7,926 nucleotides of DNA from Desulfocapsa sulfexigens (GCA_020721165.1 DYNG01000022.1:1-7926), one strand, 5' to 3'. Counted from the stretch's first letter, positions 1-6,067 are shown. Numbers and translations are program-made. The notes: generated by a model not told the origin, from the sequence alone.

Positions 1-55
1 GGCCAGGGCTTGGGCCACCGAGAAGATCCGATCGTCATCAGTGGCCAGCACAACC
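1..55 (-). repeat. Exact 55-bp copy of an internal kdsB segment
   Basis: The first 55 bases are identical to 1581-1635 inside kdsB, in the same orientation, and diverge at the next base (g at 56, t at 1636). In kdsB this stretch encodes the region around the ATDDDRI motif. The copy starts at the first base of the window, so its left extent is unknown, and it cannot encode a functional product as seen. It joins directly to the repeat block that brackets the toxin-antitoxin operon. A perfect repeat of exactly 55 bp at a contig end is what a de Bruijn assembler with k=55 leaves behind. A true tandem duplication of about 1.58 kb, or a variant with the element joined to kdsB, would look the same. 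Confidence 0.9.
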
Positions 56-57
56 GG

Positions 58-98
58 AATAAAAGGGGGCCAGAATAAAGGGGGTCAGAGTAAAATTA
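58..98 (+). repeat. Left direct repeat bracketing the toxin-antitoxin operon
   Basis: This block contains two tandem units of about 15 bp, each starting AATAAA and followed by a G-run and CAG, and ends in GGGGTCAGAGTAAAATTA. It aligns with 771-809 in the same orientation, with two single-base gaps and a few substitutions. The GGGGTCAGA core resembles the GGGGACAGA core of the RAYT terminal repeats at 5233-5255 and 5977-5999, which suggests a related REP-like repeat family. It lies just past the stop of the toxin gene. Confidence 0.6.
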
Positions 99-114
99 AC
101 CTGCATTTGCATTG

Positions 115-420
115 TTATGCCTGCATTTTTTCGATTTCTTCCGCAGGTAAAATCTGTTTGCCATGTCTAACGGTCAGAATAGAAATATTTTCTTTTTCTA
201 CACGGTAAATGATGCGATAATTGCCAAATATCAGTTCTCTGAGATCTTTTCTTCTGATTTCCGGCACAACTCTACCAATATCTGGGGAAGATTTCAGAAT
301 GTCAACTTTTTGAAAAATTTTATCCACCCAGTCTTGGGCAACTGTAGGCTTGTCTCTGGCTATATATTCCGCAATCTCTGAAGTTTTATCAATTGCTAAA
401 GGAGACCAAAAAATTTTCAT
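115..420 (-). CDS. RelE/ParE-family toxin of a type II toxin-antitoxin module
   Basis: The 101-residue product is the usual size for the RelE/ParE superfamily. Residues 61-74 (RELIFGNYRIIYRV) match the conserved core strand region of the family, and VRHGKQ at 85-90 sits where the C-terminal basic motif lies. The N-terminal half (residues 11-43) is helical in character, as in ParE and RelE. The sequence alone does not decide between a ribosome-dependent mRNase (RelE-like) and a gyrase poison (ParE-like); the absence of a clear RelE-type catalytic set leaves ParE-like as possible. The ATG overlaps the antitoxin stop as ATGA, so the two genes are translationally coupled, and AAGGG lies at suitable spacing inside the end of the antitoxin gene. 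The frame is intact. Base composition is clearly more AT-rich than in kdsB and waaA next door, which fits horizontal acquisition. Confidence 0.88.
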   Translation of the reverse strand: MKIFWSPLAIDKTSEIAEYIARDKPTVAQDWVDKIFQKVDILKSSPDIGRVVPEIRRKDLRELIFGNYRIIYRVEKENISILTVRHGKQILPAEEIEKMQA

Positions 421-698
421 TCGGAAACCCTTTTGAAAACCATACTCTTGGCTTCTTGATGGGTTACCCCTTCACCATTTTCGATTTGGTTTACTGCAAC
501 TTGAATATCTTGTAATAACTCAAGTTTTTCCTGCATAGCTTCATATTCTCCAACATCAAGTAACACCGCCGCACTTTTACCGTGCTGAGTGATTACCATG
601 GGTCTTTTGGTGTCATAAACTTGTTTGAGAAATGAAGCTATCCCTGTCCTGAATTCGGACATTGATCTAATATCTTGGTCTATCTTTAATCTCTGCAT
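417..698 (-). CDS. Phd/YefM-family antitoxin
   Basis: The 93-residue product carries the Phd/YefM signature around RPMVITQHGKSAAVLLDVGEYE, followed by a helical region (EAMQEKLELLQDIQVAVNQIE). In this family the N-terminal part binds DNA as a dimer and the C-terminal tail wraps and neutralises the toxin. I chose the ATG at 698 because AGAGG lies 6 nt upstream of it. The in-frame GTG at 704 would add two residues, but its Shine-Dalgarno sequence would be almost touching the start. The gene is first in a two-gene operon and overlaps the toxin by 4 bp. Autoregulation is likely, because TGTACA-type half sites overlap the promoter immediately upstream. Confidence 0.88.
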   Translation of the reverse strand: MQRLKIDQDIRSMSEFRTGIASFLKQVYDTKRPMVITQHGKSAAVLLDVGEYEAMQEKLELLQDIQVAVNQIENGEGVTHQEAKSMVFKRVSE

Positions 699-723
699 TG
701 GCACACCTCTCTGAATGTTTTTT

Positions 724-757
724 TGTACATTTTAGAGTACATTTAAAGATGCGTCAA
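724..757 (-). promoter_or_regulatory. Promoter and YefM-type operator of the toxin-antitoxin operon
   Basis: On the minus strand, TTGACG (752-757) and TAAAAT (729-734) are separated by 17 bp, a near-consensus sigma-70 promoter. It predicts a start near 722 and a leader of about 24 nt. A perfect TGTACA at 724-729 abuts the -10 box, and a one-mismatch copy (AGTACA on the plus strand) at 736-741 lies in the spacer. The two half sites are 12 bp apart and form an inverted repeat, TGTAC-N8-GTACA. From known biology, the E. coli yefM-yoeB operator also uses a perfect and an imperfect TGTACA-core palindrome. I infer that the antitoxin-toxin complex binds here and blocks RNA polymerase. Confidence 0.7.
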
Positions 758-770
758 GGTTTTATGGTCA

Positions 771-809
771 AATAAATGGGGGCAAAATAAAGGGGTCAGA
801 TTCTAATTA
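771..809 (+). repeat. Right direct repeat bracketing the toxin-antitoxin operon
   Basis: This block has the same architecture as 58-98: two tandem AATAAA plus G-run units, then GGGGTCAGATTCTAATTA. It begins 14 bp upstream of the antitoxin -35 box. With the left copy it encloses both genes and the promoter, and little else, in about 750 bp. Confidence 0.6.
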
Positions 810-1040
810 TCTTCTGCCAACTCTTATATACACATAAAGTCATGGTGATTGTACCGCAAGCCCTATAGAAAATGGTGGTGACGCCTTATGTTTGAGCACA
901 GCCGACACGAAACTGCGTAGCGATTGAGCGGGCGGTAGTACCGTTTTGCTGGACAAGACTGTGCGCCAACCCTTTTATTTCGATTGTTGCGCGAAGGAGG
1001 GGGGAGGAATCAAAAACGGGATGCCTTCCCCTTTCTCTTT
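810..1040. other. Gene-free stretch between the toxin-antitoxin block and kdsB
   Basis: No frame here gives a convincing protein; all are broken by stops and lack ribosome-binding sites. Visible structure is limited to a perfect inverted repeat about one base (CGGTA-g-TACCG, 933-943) and a loose hairpin (GCGCCAAC at 963-970 with GTTGCGC at 986-992). The run from about 840 to 1000 is richer in G and C than the toxin-antitoxin block and does not look like random intergenic DNA. It could be the remnant of a mobile element or an unrecognised structured RNA. I cannot name it. Confidence 0.4.
1012..1030 (-). terminator. Weak candidate terminator downstream of kdsB
   Basis: On the minus strand, 10 nt after the kdsB stop, GGGA-AGGCA-TCCC forms a 4-bp stem followed by GTTTTT. 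The position and T-run fit an intrinsic terminator, but the stem is short, so this is tentative. Confidence 0.3.
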
Positions 1041-1781
1041 TCACCGGCCCCGAAGAATCTTTTCCACCGCCACAATATCCTCGGGCCGGTCCACTCCGTG
1101 GCTGGTGTGATGGGTGATGACCACCTGGATGGGAATCCCGTTTTCCAACAGCCGTAACTGCTCCAGGGCCTCCTGTTGCTCCAGGGCGCCTTTCCTGATC
1201 GTCACAAATCGTTGTAAAGTCTTCATCCGAAAGGCGTAGAGGCCAATGTGCCCATAATATTGCCCCCCGTGGCTCTGGCGGCAGTAGGGAATGGGACAGC
1301 GGGAAAAATAGAGGGCCTGCTGCCTTTCATCCATGACCACTTTGACCTGATCCGGACTCTGCGCCTCGTCCGGGCTGATGGGGCGGGCCAGAGTGGTGAC
1401 CTGGACGGATGGCGAGGAAAAAGGGGCAATCAGGGCCGTCAGCATGTCCGGTTCCAGGGCCGGTTCGTCTCCCTGAATGTTGACCACCACACCATGATCG
1501 GGAATGGCCAATTGTTGGGCCGCTTCGAGGACCCGTTCACTGCCGCAGGTATGATCGGCGCGGGTCATTAGAACGGGAATGGCCAGGGCTTGGGCCACCG
1601 AGAAGATCCGATCGTCATCAGTGGCCAGCACAACCTGCTGGAGTTGGGGGCAAAGGCTGGCCCGCTCATGGACAAGCTGAATCATGGGCTTGCCCAAAAT
1701 CAGGGCCAGCGGTTTGCCTTCAAATCGGGAAGAGGCATAGCGGGCAGGGATGATGCCGTAACAGGGTGGTCGTTCATTCAT
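1041..1781 (-). CDS. kdsB: 3-deoxy-manno-octulosonate cytidylyltransferase (CMP-Kdo synthetase)
   Basis: The cytoplasmic enzyme joins Kdo to CTP, giving CMP-Kdo and pyrophosphate. CMP-Kdo is the donor for the Kdo transferase encoded just upstream. At 246 residues it has normal family length. Motifs in order: the nucleotide-binding signature IPARYASSRFEGKPL (11-25), ATDDDRI (53-59), H77 with GSER (80-83), NIQGDEP (101-107), YFSR (158-161), YGHIGLYAFR (176-185), EQLRLLENG (207-215) and DRPED (231-235). The middle motif reads HTCGSER where E. coli has HQSGTER, a mild variant. The ATG overlaps the waaA stop as ATGA, so the two genes are probably coupled. The gene is intact; a 55-bp piece of it recurs at 1-55. 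Confidence 0.97.
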   Translation of the reverse strand: MNERPPCYGIIPARYASSRFEGKPLALILGKPMIQLVHERASLCPQLQQVVLATDDDRIFSVAQALAIPVLMTRADHTCGSERVLEAAQQLAIPDHGVVVNIQGDEPALEPDMLTALIAPFSSPSVQVTTLARPISPDEAQSPDQVKVVMDERQQALYFSRCPIPYCRQSHGGQYYGHIGLYAFRMKTLQRFVTIRKGALEQQEALEQLRLLENGIPIQVVITHHTSHGVDRPEDIVAVEKILRGR

Positions 1782-3139
1782 AATTGGTTCTGGTCGGGTT
1801 GCTTGGCTGAAGAAAGAAACGAGTTGATAACGGCGCAGGTTTTGCGAGCGCCGCCCTGACGATGCTTGACGAAGTCGTCCAGTTGCTGCCGGGTCTGCTC
1901 CCGATTGGGCCGGGAGGCGCTTTGACGAATCAGTTCCTGGGCCGCTTCCTGCCAGTTGTTCACCTGCATAACCAGGCCCTGATCCATAATATCTCCGCCA
2001 ATCCAGAAGAAATTACTCCAAGACGGGCCAATCACCGGCCTGAGACCGCAACTGAGCGGTTCCAGAAAATTCTGGCCGCCCAGCGGGGCCAGACTGCCGC
2101 CCACAAAGGCGGCGCGGGCCAGTTGACAGGCCGGCAGCAGCTCGCCCATACAGTCCCAGAGAAGAATGGAACCCGCCGCAACGACCCCGGTCAGGAGAGA
2201 GCGGCGCTGCCAGGGCAGGTTGAGGCCATCAAGAATATTTTCCCAGGTGGCAAGACGATGCATGTGCCGGGGAAAGAGGGCGATGATGGTTTGTTGACCG
2301 GTCTGTCGGTCTGCCTCATGGATGGCGGCTATCATTTTCCCAACCACAATCTCTTCTTCCTGCCGGATGGAGGCGAGCACAATCAGACGAGGGTCGGGAG
2401 GGAAGAGGTTGAGTAAAGGGTTGGCGGTCAGGACGGGGCGCTGGCTGGCGATACGGTCAAACTTGATGTTGGCCACGATTTCGACCCGTTCTTGTCCAAA
2501 AAGGGCGGCAAAGCGGGCGCCATCGTCTTCGGAGATGGCCAGAATGCACGAGGGCGCCAGAAAACGCCAGAGTGATGGCCAGAAAAGATAATGATTCAGG
2601 CTTGCCGCTTTGATCCGGCCATTGACGAGCAGCACGGGAATCTGCTGGCGGCGGCAAGCGCCCAGCAGTCCGGGCCAGAGTTCGCTTTCCAGCAGGATCA
2701 TAAGACGAGGCCGGACGGCGGTCAAGGCCTTGCGCATCAAGGAGGGCCGATCAAAGGGCAGGTAGGCGGCGCTGACGGTGAGCTGATTATCCGTCGCTTC
2801 CTGCTCTTTCATGATGGTTTCCGCCACCTCCATCCCTTGGCTGGTGCCGGTGGTGAGCAGGATGCGCAAGGGGATCGGGGAATGGAGGCTGCGGATGATC
2901 TCCTGGGCCAGATAGGCCTCACCCACGGAGGCGGCCTGAATCCAGAGATCAGCCGGCGCCGGGACGACCCGTACCGTTCGCTGCTCAAACCCCTGTCGCA
3001 GTCGCTGATGGCCCCGCAGAAAAGGGGTGAGCGCTTGCCATGCCAGTTCGTAGACCAGAAAGGCCAGCGAGATGGCCAGACCGCTGTCACGAGGCAACAG
3101 CGCCGTTTTATGGTCCTGGATGGGCATAGGAACCGTCAT
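1778..3139 (-). CDS. waaA: Kdo transferase to lipid IVA (WaaA/KdtA, GT30)
   Basis: This inner-membrane-associated glycosyltransferase moves Kdo from CMP-Kdo to the lipid A precursor, the first step of LPS inner-core synthesis. At 453 residues it is slightly longer than E. coli WaaA, mostly at the N-terminus. A hydrophobic segment at about 21-40 is the likely membrane anchor. Motifs: WIQAASVGE (66-74; E74 matches the family's catalytic Glu), TTGTSQG (96-102), LPFDRP (127-132), ESELWPGL (151-158), NGRI (173-176), NIKFD (224-228), ASIRQEEE (256-263) and GGSLAPLGGQNFLEPL (347-362), the donor-binding region of GT-B folds. Neither the ATG at 3139 nor the in-frame ATG at 3127 has a clear Shine-Dalgarno sequence, so the start is uncertain by four codons. 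Whether the product adds one or several Kdo residues cannot be read from the sequence. Confidence 0.96.
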   Translation of the reverse strand: MTVPMPIQDHKTALLPRDSGLAISLAFLVYELAWQALTPFLRGHQRLRQGFEQRTVRVVPAPADLWIQAASVGEAYLAQEIIRSLHSPIPLRILLTTGTSQGMEVAETIMKEQEATDNQLTVSAAYLPFDRPSLMRKALTAVRPRLMILLESELWPGLLGACRRQQIPVLLVNGRIKAASLNHYLFWPSLWRFLAPSCILAISEDDGARFAALFGQERVEIVANIKFDRIASQRPVLTANPLLNLFPPDPRLIVLASIRQEEEIVVGKMIAAIHEADRQTGQQTIIALFPRHMHRLATWENILDGLNLPWQRRSLLTGVVAAGSILLWDCMGELLPACQLARAAFVGGSLAPLGGQNFLEPLSCGLRPVIGPSWSNFFWIGGDIMDQGLVMQVNNWQEAAQELIRQSASRPNREQTRQQLDDFVKHRQGGARKTCAVINSFLSSAKQPDQNQL

Positions 3140-3295
3140 ACACGAGAAAGGAATGAAACCTCTATTCTGGCCAAGCCCCCGCCATTATCCTTGGGGGGGC
3201 GGCTCAATGAGAGAGAGGAACGGGGTCGAATTCTGTCTGTCGCCAGGGGCGAGAGAATGCGAAAAATTTCCTCTTTTACTCAATTGTGAATCATT
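3140..3295 (-). other. waaA leader with overlapping inverted repeats
   Basis: This gap of about 156 nt separates cls from waaA in an otherwise tight minus-strand run. It contains CCAAG (3171-3175) facing CTTGG (3190-3194). The alternative pairing GCCCCC (3175-3180) with GGGGGC (3195-3200) overlaps it and would compete. A second imperfect hairpin spans about 3230-3258. No convincing sigma-70 promoter was found. The structures could set waaA expression separately from cls or end transcription from upstream, but neither role is shown. Confidence 0.35.
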
Positions 3296-4690
3296 TTACA
3301 ACTGCGGGGCAATGATTCGCATCAGGTTTTCCGCCAGTCGGCGAATGGGGCCGGCTGGCTTCATGCCGTGTCGGGAGCGGGTGAGCAGGCTTTCCATCCA
3401 GGCGCTCACTTCGCCGATGATTTCAGGCGAGTAGGCAAAACTGACCACTTCATAGTTCAGAAAGAGGCTGCGGTTATCAATATTGACCGAGCCGAGCAGG
3501 GCGCTGGCCTCATCAAAGACAATGGCCTTGGCGTGGAGCATGGCGCCCTGATACAGGGCAACCTCAATGCCGGCGTCAATCAGATCCCGCATATAGCTGC
3601 CCCGCACCAGATCGGCCAGCAGGTGATCGGACTTGTCCGGGGTAATCAGTTTGACCTGGACCCCCTTGTGATGGGCGATGATCAAGGCCTGTTGCAAGGC
3701 GCTGTCCGGGGCATAGTAGGGGGTGACGATCCAGATTCGTTGCTGGGCCGTGTAGATGGCTGCGAGCAGAGCCTCAAACAGGGCGTCGCCTTCGATGTCG
3801 GGGCCGGAGGGAGCCACCTGGATGCGCAGGCCCTCATGACTGACTGGCGGGGCAGGAAGGGGCGGGGGGGGCGGCTGGTCGGCGGCATAGGCCCAGTCCG
3901 AATTAAAAATCTCATTCTAACAGAAAACCGCCGGGCCCTCCATGCAAAACAGCAGATCGTGCCAGCGGAGGGCATCAACGGTCGGGCCCAGATATTCCTG
4001 GGAAAGATTCATGCCGCCGGTCAGGACTATCTGTTGATCAAAGAGGTAGATTTTTCGGTGATTGCGCAGGTTGATATAATTGCGGAAGGGGATGCGGAGA
4101 ATGGGCATAAAGAAGGCCACTTCGCCTCCGGCCTGTCGTAGGGGACGCAGGGCATGCTGACGAAAATAGAGGGGCCAGGAACCAAGGGAGTCAATGAGGA
4201 GCTTGACCTGCACCCCTTCCCGGGCCTTCTGGCTCAGGGCCTCGATGATCCGGGCAGTGACCGTATCATTATGAAAAACATAGGTGCTGAGAAAGATGGA
4301 CTTCCGGGCCTGTTGAATATGCGTGATAAGAGCGGTATAGGCCTCGGTGCCAGTGGTGTAGAGGATAAAACGGTTGCCCTGGGTGGCGCTGGGAATGCCA
4401 TTGGCCTCGAGAACAGCATCAATTGGATTGACCGGCTCCAGGGGGGAACGGGAGGGCGGACGCAGGCTGAAGGCGGATTTAATTTTGGGATTTTGCCGTT
4501 TTCGTGAACCCAGGATGAAATAGAGCGGCACTGCTCCGTGGGGCAAAAGGATGATGGCCAGCAGCCAGGCGATCATACTGGTGGGGGTGCGCCGTTGATA
4601 GATCATGTGCAGCAGGGCGCTGAGAATCAGGAGCTCGCCCACCGCAATAAACAGGAGGGAGAATGAAGGGTGCAGCCATTCGTTGATCAT
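3296..4690 (-). pseudogene. cls: Cardiolipin synthase with one in-frame amber codon
   Basis: Cardiolipin synthases of the phospholipase D family condense two phosphatidylglycerols at the inner membrane. The frame is continuous from ATG 4690 to TAA 3296 (464 codons before the final stop; E. coli ClsA has 486 residues) except for TAG at 3917-3919, codon 258. There is no frameshift. Two N-terminal membrane helices (about 10-30 and 39-59) are followed by the first HKD motif HRKIYLFD (211-218); the second, HAKAIVFD (386-393), lies beyond the TAG. Around the stop, EGPAVFC-stop-NEIFNSDW aligns without a gap to EGPAV...DW of ClsA, so the TAG replaces one ordinary residue. Termination would give 257 residues with a single HKD motif (3917-4690). 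The remaining frame (open at 3296-3817 from GTG) has no clear ribosome-binding site. The two domains are joined by a proline-rich linker encoded by a C-run. It could be a recent pseudogene, a sequencing error or a read-through gene. AGGG upstream of 4690 supports the start. Confidence 0.85.
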
Positions 4691-4718
4691 GGATATCCCT
4701 GTGAGAGGCCGCCAGCGC

Positions 4719-5216
4719 CTATGGTTTCCCTTCGTTCCTGGCGGCCATTCGTTCCAACTCCTGATCCAGCAATTCACCAAGGGTCTTGGCGGTTTCCCCG
4801 ATGAGGGTAATACAGTGTTGTCGGCGGCTCTCTGGATTGGTGTAAAAATTCGTGATCTGCTCCCGATCCAGCCAGTCAACGCGGGCAATCTGGCAACAGT
4901 TGATGCCGCCGTATGGCGCGGTCAACTCCTCGAACATTCGCAGAACCTTCTTGGTTGCAGCCCACATCCGGGGGTTTTCCTTTTCTTCCAGGCTACCCCG
5001 GCTGTACAGGCTGCCGATGACACTGACAGCGCCCACCAGGGCGCCGCAGATGTTCCCGGCGCCGCCAATCCCACCCCCGAAGGCCCCCAGGGCCTTGATG
5101 ACCGCCGGGTCACTGTTGCCGAGTTTCTCCATGCCCACCAGGGCCAGTACCTGGCTGCAATGCAACCGTTGTTTGAAAAGCCCAATGGCCTTTTCCTGCA
5201 TTTCCACCGCCAGCAT
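4719..5216 (-). CDS. C_GCAxxG_C_C family probable redox protein
   Basis: The 165-residue protein matches the C_GCAxxG_C_C family, defined by conserved cysteines and a CGAxxG motif and taken to be redox-active or metal-binding; its reaction is not known. Visible here are C20 (in HCSQ), the glycine-rich stretch GGGIGGAGNICGALVG (47-62) with C57 starting CGAxxG, the pair C107-C108 and C135. There is no signal peptide. The glycine-rich stretch is weakly hydrophobic but is probably not a membrane helix. An AGGAGG at 5222-5227, five bases before the ATG, makes this start firm. The gene is first in the minus-strand run, with cls beginning 28 bp after its stop. The RAYT unit ends only a few bases upstream of its ribosome-binding site, so any original promoter has been displaced or replaced. 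Confidence 0.85.
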   Translation of the reverse strand: MLAVEMQEKAIGLFKQRLHCSQVLALVGMEKLGNSDPAVIKALGAFGGGIGGAGNICGALVGAVSVIGSLYSRGSLEEKENPRMWAATKKVLRMFEELTAPYGGINCCQIARVDWLDREQITNFYTNPESRRQHCITLIGETAKTLGELLDQELERMAARNEGKP

Positions 5217-5232
5217 GTGTTCCTCCTATGAT

Positions 5233-5255
5233 AAAACGGGGACAGAACTATTTTT
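5233..5255 (+). repeat. Left terminal inverted repeat of the RAYT unit
   Basis: The core reads GGGGACAGAACTATTTTT on the plus strand. It is the reverse complement of 5977-5999 apart from two positions. The transposase stop codon (TAG, 5248-5250) lies inside it, so the element end and the end of the gene overlap. Confidence 0.85.
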
Positions 5256-5943
5256 CGTCCTTTCTTGGCCGTCCTGGTTTTCTCACTTCCAGGCAGCGCC
5301 CGACGGTGTCTGCCATCTGTCTGATAAAATTATCGTTCGCAGTCAATCGGCCCTGCTGGGTGGCATCCCGGATCAGTTCCAGTTCCGACTCTGGAATAGA
5401 CTCCTGCAGCCAGAGGGCGTATTTTTTGGCTCTTTTGCCGGCTGATTTTCCCAGGCTCAGGTAAAAAGGATCAAGATCCAGCCAGGCCACTGGGAAGCCC
5501 TGAACCTTTCCTGAGCAGCTTGACCAGTGATACTGGGCTGGATCATCCACCATACCGGCCCGCACCGGGTTTAATTCCACATATCGGCAACAGGCGAGCA
5601 GATATTGGTTTGCCTCGATGGGGCTTGATTTATATCGGCCTTCCCACAGGGAACCGCTGCGGTTTTCTATCGTGTTGATGTAGCGGGTCTGGCGACCAGC
5701 CAACCGTTTCATCAGCAACCCCAGCTTTTCAGGGTCGTTGCCGGGGTCAACCACCAGATGCACATGATTTGTCATCAGGCAATACGCATATACCTTGCAA
5801 TCAAGCGCGGTCTTCCACTCTTGGAGATTGTCGAGATAATAGAGATAGTCGTCGTCACGCGTAAACACCGCCTGGCGATTATGGCCGCGCTGGATAATAT
5901 GATGCGGGCAGTTGGGAAGGACGAATCGGGATTGTCGAGGCAT
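5248..5943 (-). CDS. REP-associated tyrosine transposase (Y1/IS200-like, RAYT)
   Basis: This HUH single-strand DNA nuclease family nicks DNA through a tyrosine and acts on REP-type hairpins. The 231-residue product is normal length for a RAYT. It shows RGHNR (19-23), the metal-binding HxH in NHVHLVVDP (H60, H62), the probable catalytic Y88 in RYINTIENRSGSLWEGRYKS, and the RAYT hallmark YVELNPVRAGMV (121-132). The C-terminal extension ends in the basic GRPRK. All key residues are present, so the gene looks intact. Upstream, TTGACT (5973-5978) and TAGAGT (5950-5955) are 17 bp apart, but this would leave almost no leader and there is no well-placed Shine-Dalgarno sequence, so expression is probably low. 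Its stop is 31 bp from the redox gene start, so read-through could transcribe the envelope genes. Confidence 0.93.
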   Translation of the reverse strand: MPRQSRFVLPNCPHHIIQRGHNRQAVFTRDDDYLYYLDNLQEWKTALDCKVYAYCLMTNHVHLVVDPGNDPEKLGLLMKRLAGRQTRYINTIENRSGSLWEGRYKSSPIEANQYLLACCRYVELNPVRAGMVDDPAQYHWSSCSGKVQGFPVAWLDLDPFYLSLGKSAGKRAKKYALWLQESIPESELELIRDATQQGRLTANDNFIRQMADTVGRCLEVRKPGRPRKDEK

Positions 5944-5976
5944 GAAATCACTCTACCTTATCCGGCTGAAGAAGTC

Positions 5977-5999
5977 AAAAATAATTCTGTCCCCATTTT
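5977..5999 (-). repeat. Right terminal inverted repeat of the RAYT unit
   Basis: On the minus strand the core reads GGGGACAGAATTATTTTT, matching the left end at 21 of 23 positions. It lies about 34 bp upstream of the transposase ATG and overlaps the possible -35 box of that gene by two bases. Confidence 0.85.
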
Positions 6000-6037
6000 C
6001 TTTGTGGATTGAGACAAAAGCCAGGCCTGCTTTTCCC

Positions 6038-6067
6038 TTGACTTGCCAAGTCCCATCCCTATACAAT
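6038..6067 (+). promoter_or_regulatory. Promoter with overlapping palindrome upstream of the SYLF gene
   Basis: TTGACT (6038-6043) and TACAAT (6062-6067) are 18 bp apart, each one mismatch from the sigma-70 consensus, and lie about 55 bp before the start codon. A perfect 13-bp inverted repeat, GACTTG-c-CAAGTC (6040-6052), covers most of the -35 box and part of the spacer. It is a candidate repressor site; the regulator is not identifiable. Confidence 0.55.

Larger units (their letters stand above)
5233..5999 (-). mobile_element. RAYT unit: transposase gene between 23-bp inverted repeats
   Basis: A single Y1-type transposase gene fills a 767-bp interval bounded by inverted repeats 23 bp long with 21 identical positions. 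No flanking target-site duplication is visible, as expected for single-strand HUH transposition. The unit lies in the divergent gap between the redox gene and the SYLF gene and is oriented towards the redox gene. RAYTs are usually domesticated single-copy genes that act on REP sequences rather than ordinary insertion sequences, so whether this unit itself moved here is an inference. Confidence 0.75.

Noticed and set aside
963..992. GCGCCAAC...GTTGCGC pair considered as an integron attC site
   Set aside because: The outer boxes do not fit the RYYYAAC/GTTRRRY consensus, there is no second arm pair, and no integrase or cassette array is nearby.
1862..2416. Long plus-strand open frame opposite waaA
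   Set aside because: It lies wholly antisense to waaA, whose motifs are unmistakable, and has no ribosome-binding site or recognisable domain.
3817..3919. Frameshift in cls at the G-run near the break between the two open segments
   Set aside because: Both segments are in the same frame and the linker between them translates cleanly after the TAG, so the break is a nonsense codon only.
3368..4141. 257-codon plus-strand frame opposite cls
   Set aside because: It is a shadow of the conserved cls frame, which carries both HKD motifs; composition and context give no support for a real gene.
4691..4888. 66-residue N-terminal extension of the cls frame
   Set aside because: It overlaps the redox gene and encodes no membrane or cls-like sequence. 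The homologous start is the ATG at 4690, with AGGG upstream and the first membrane helix soon after.
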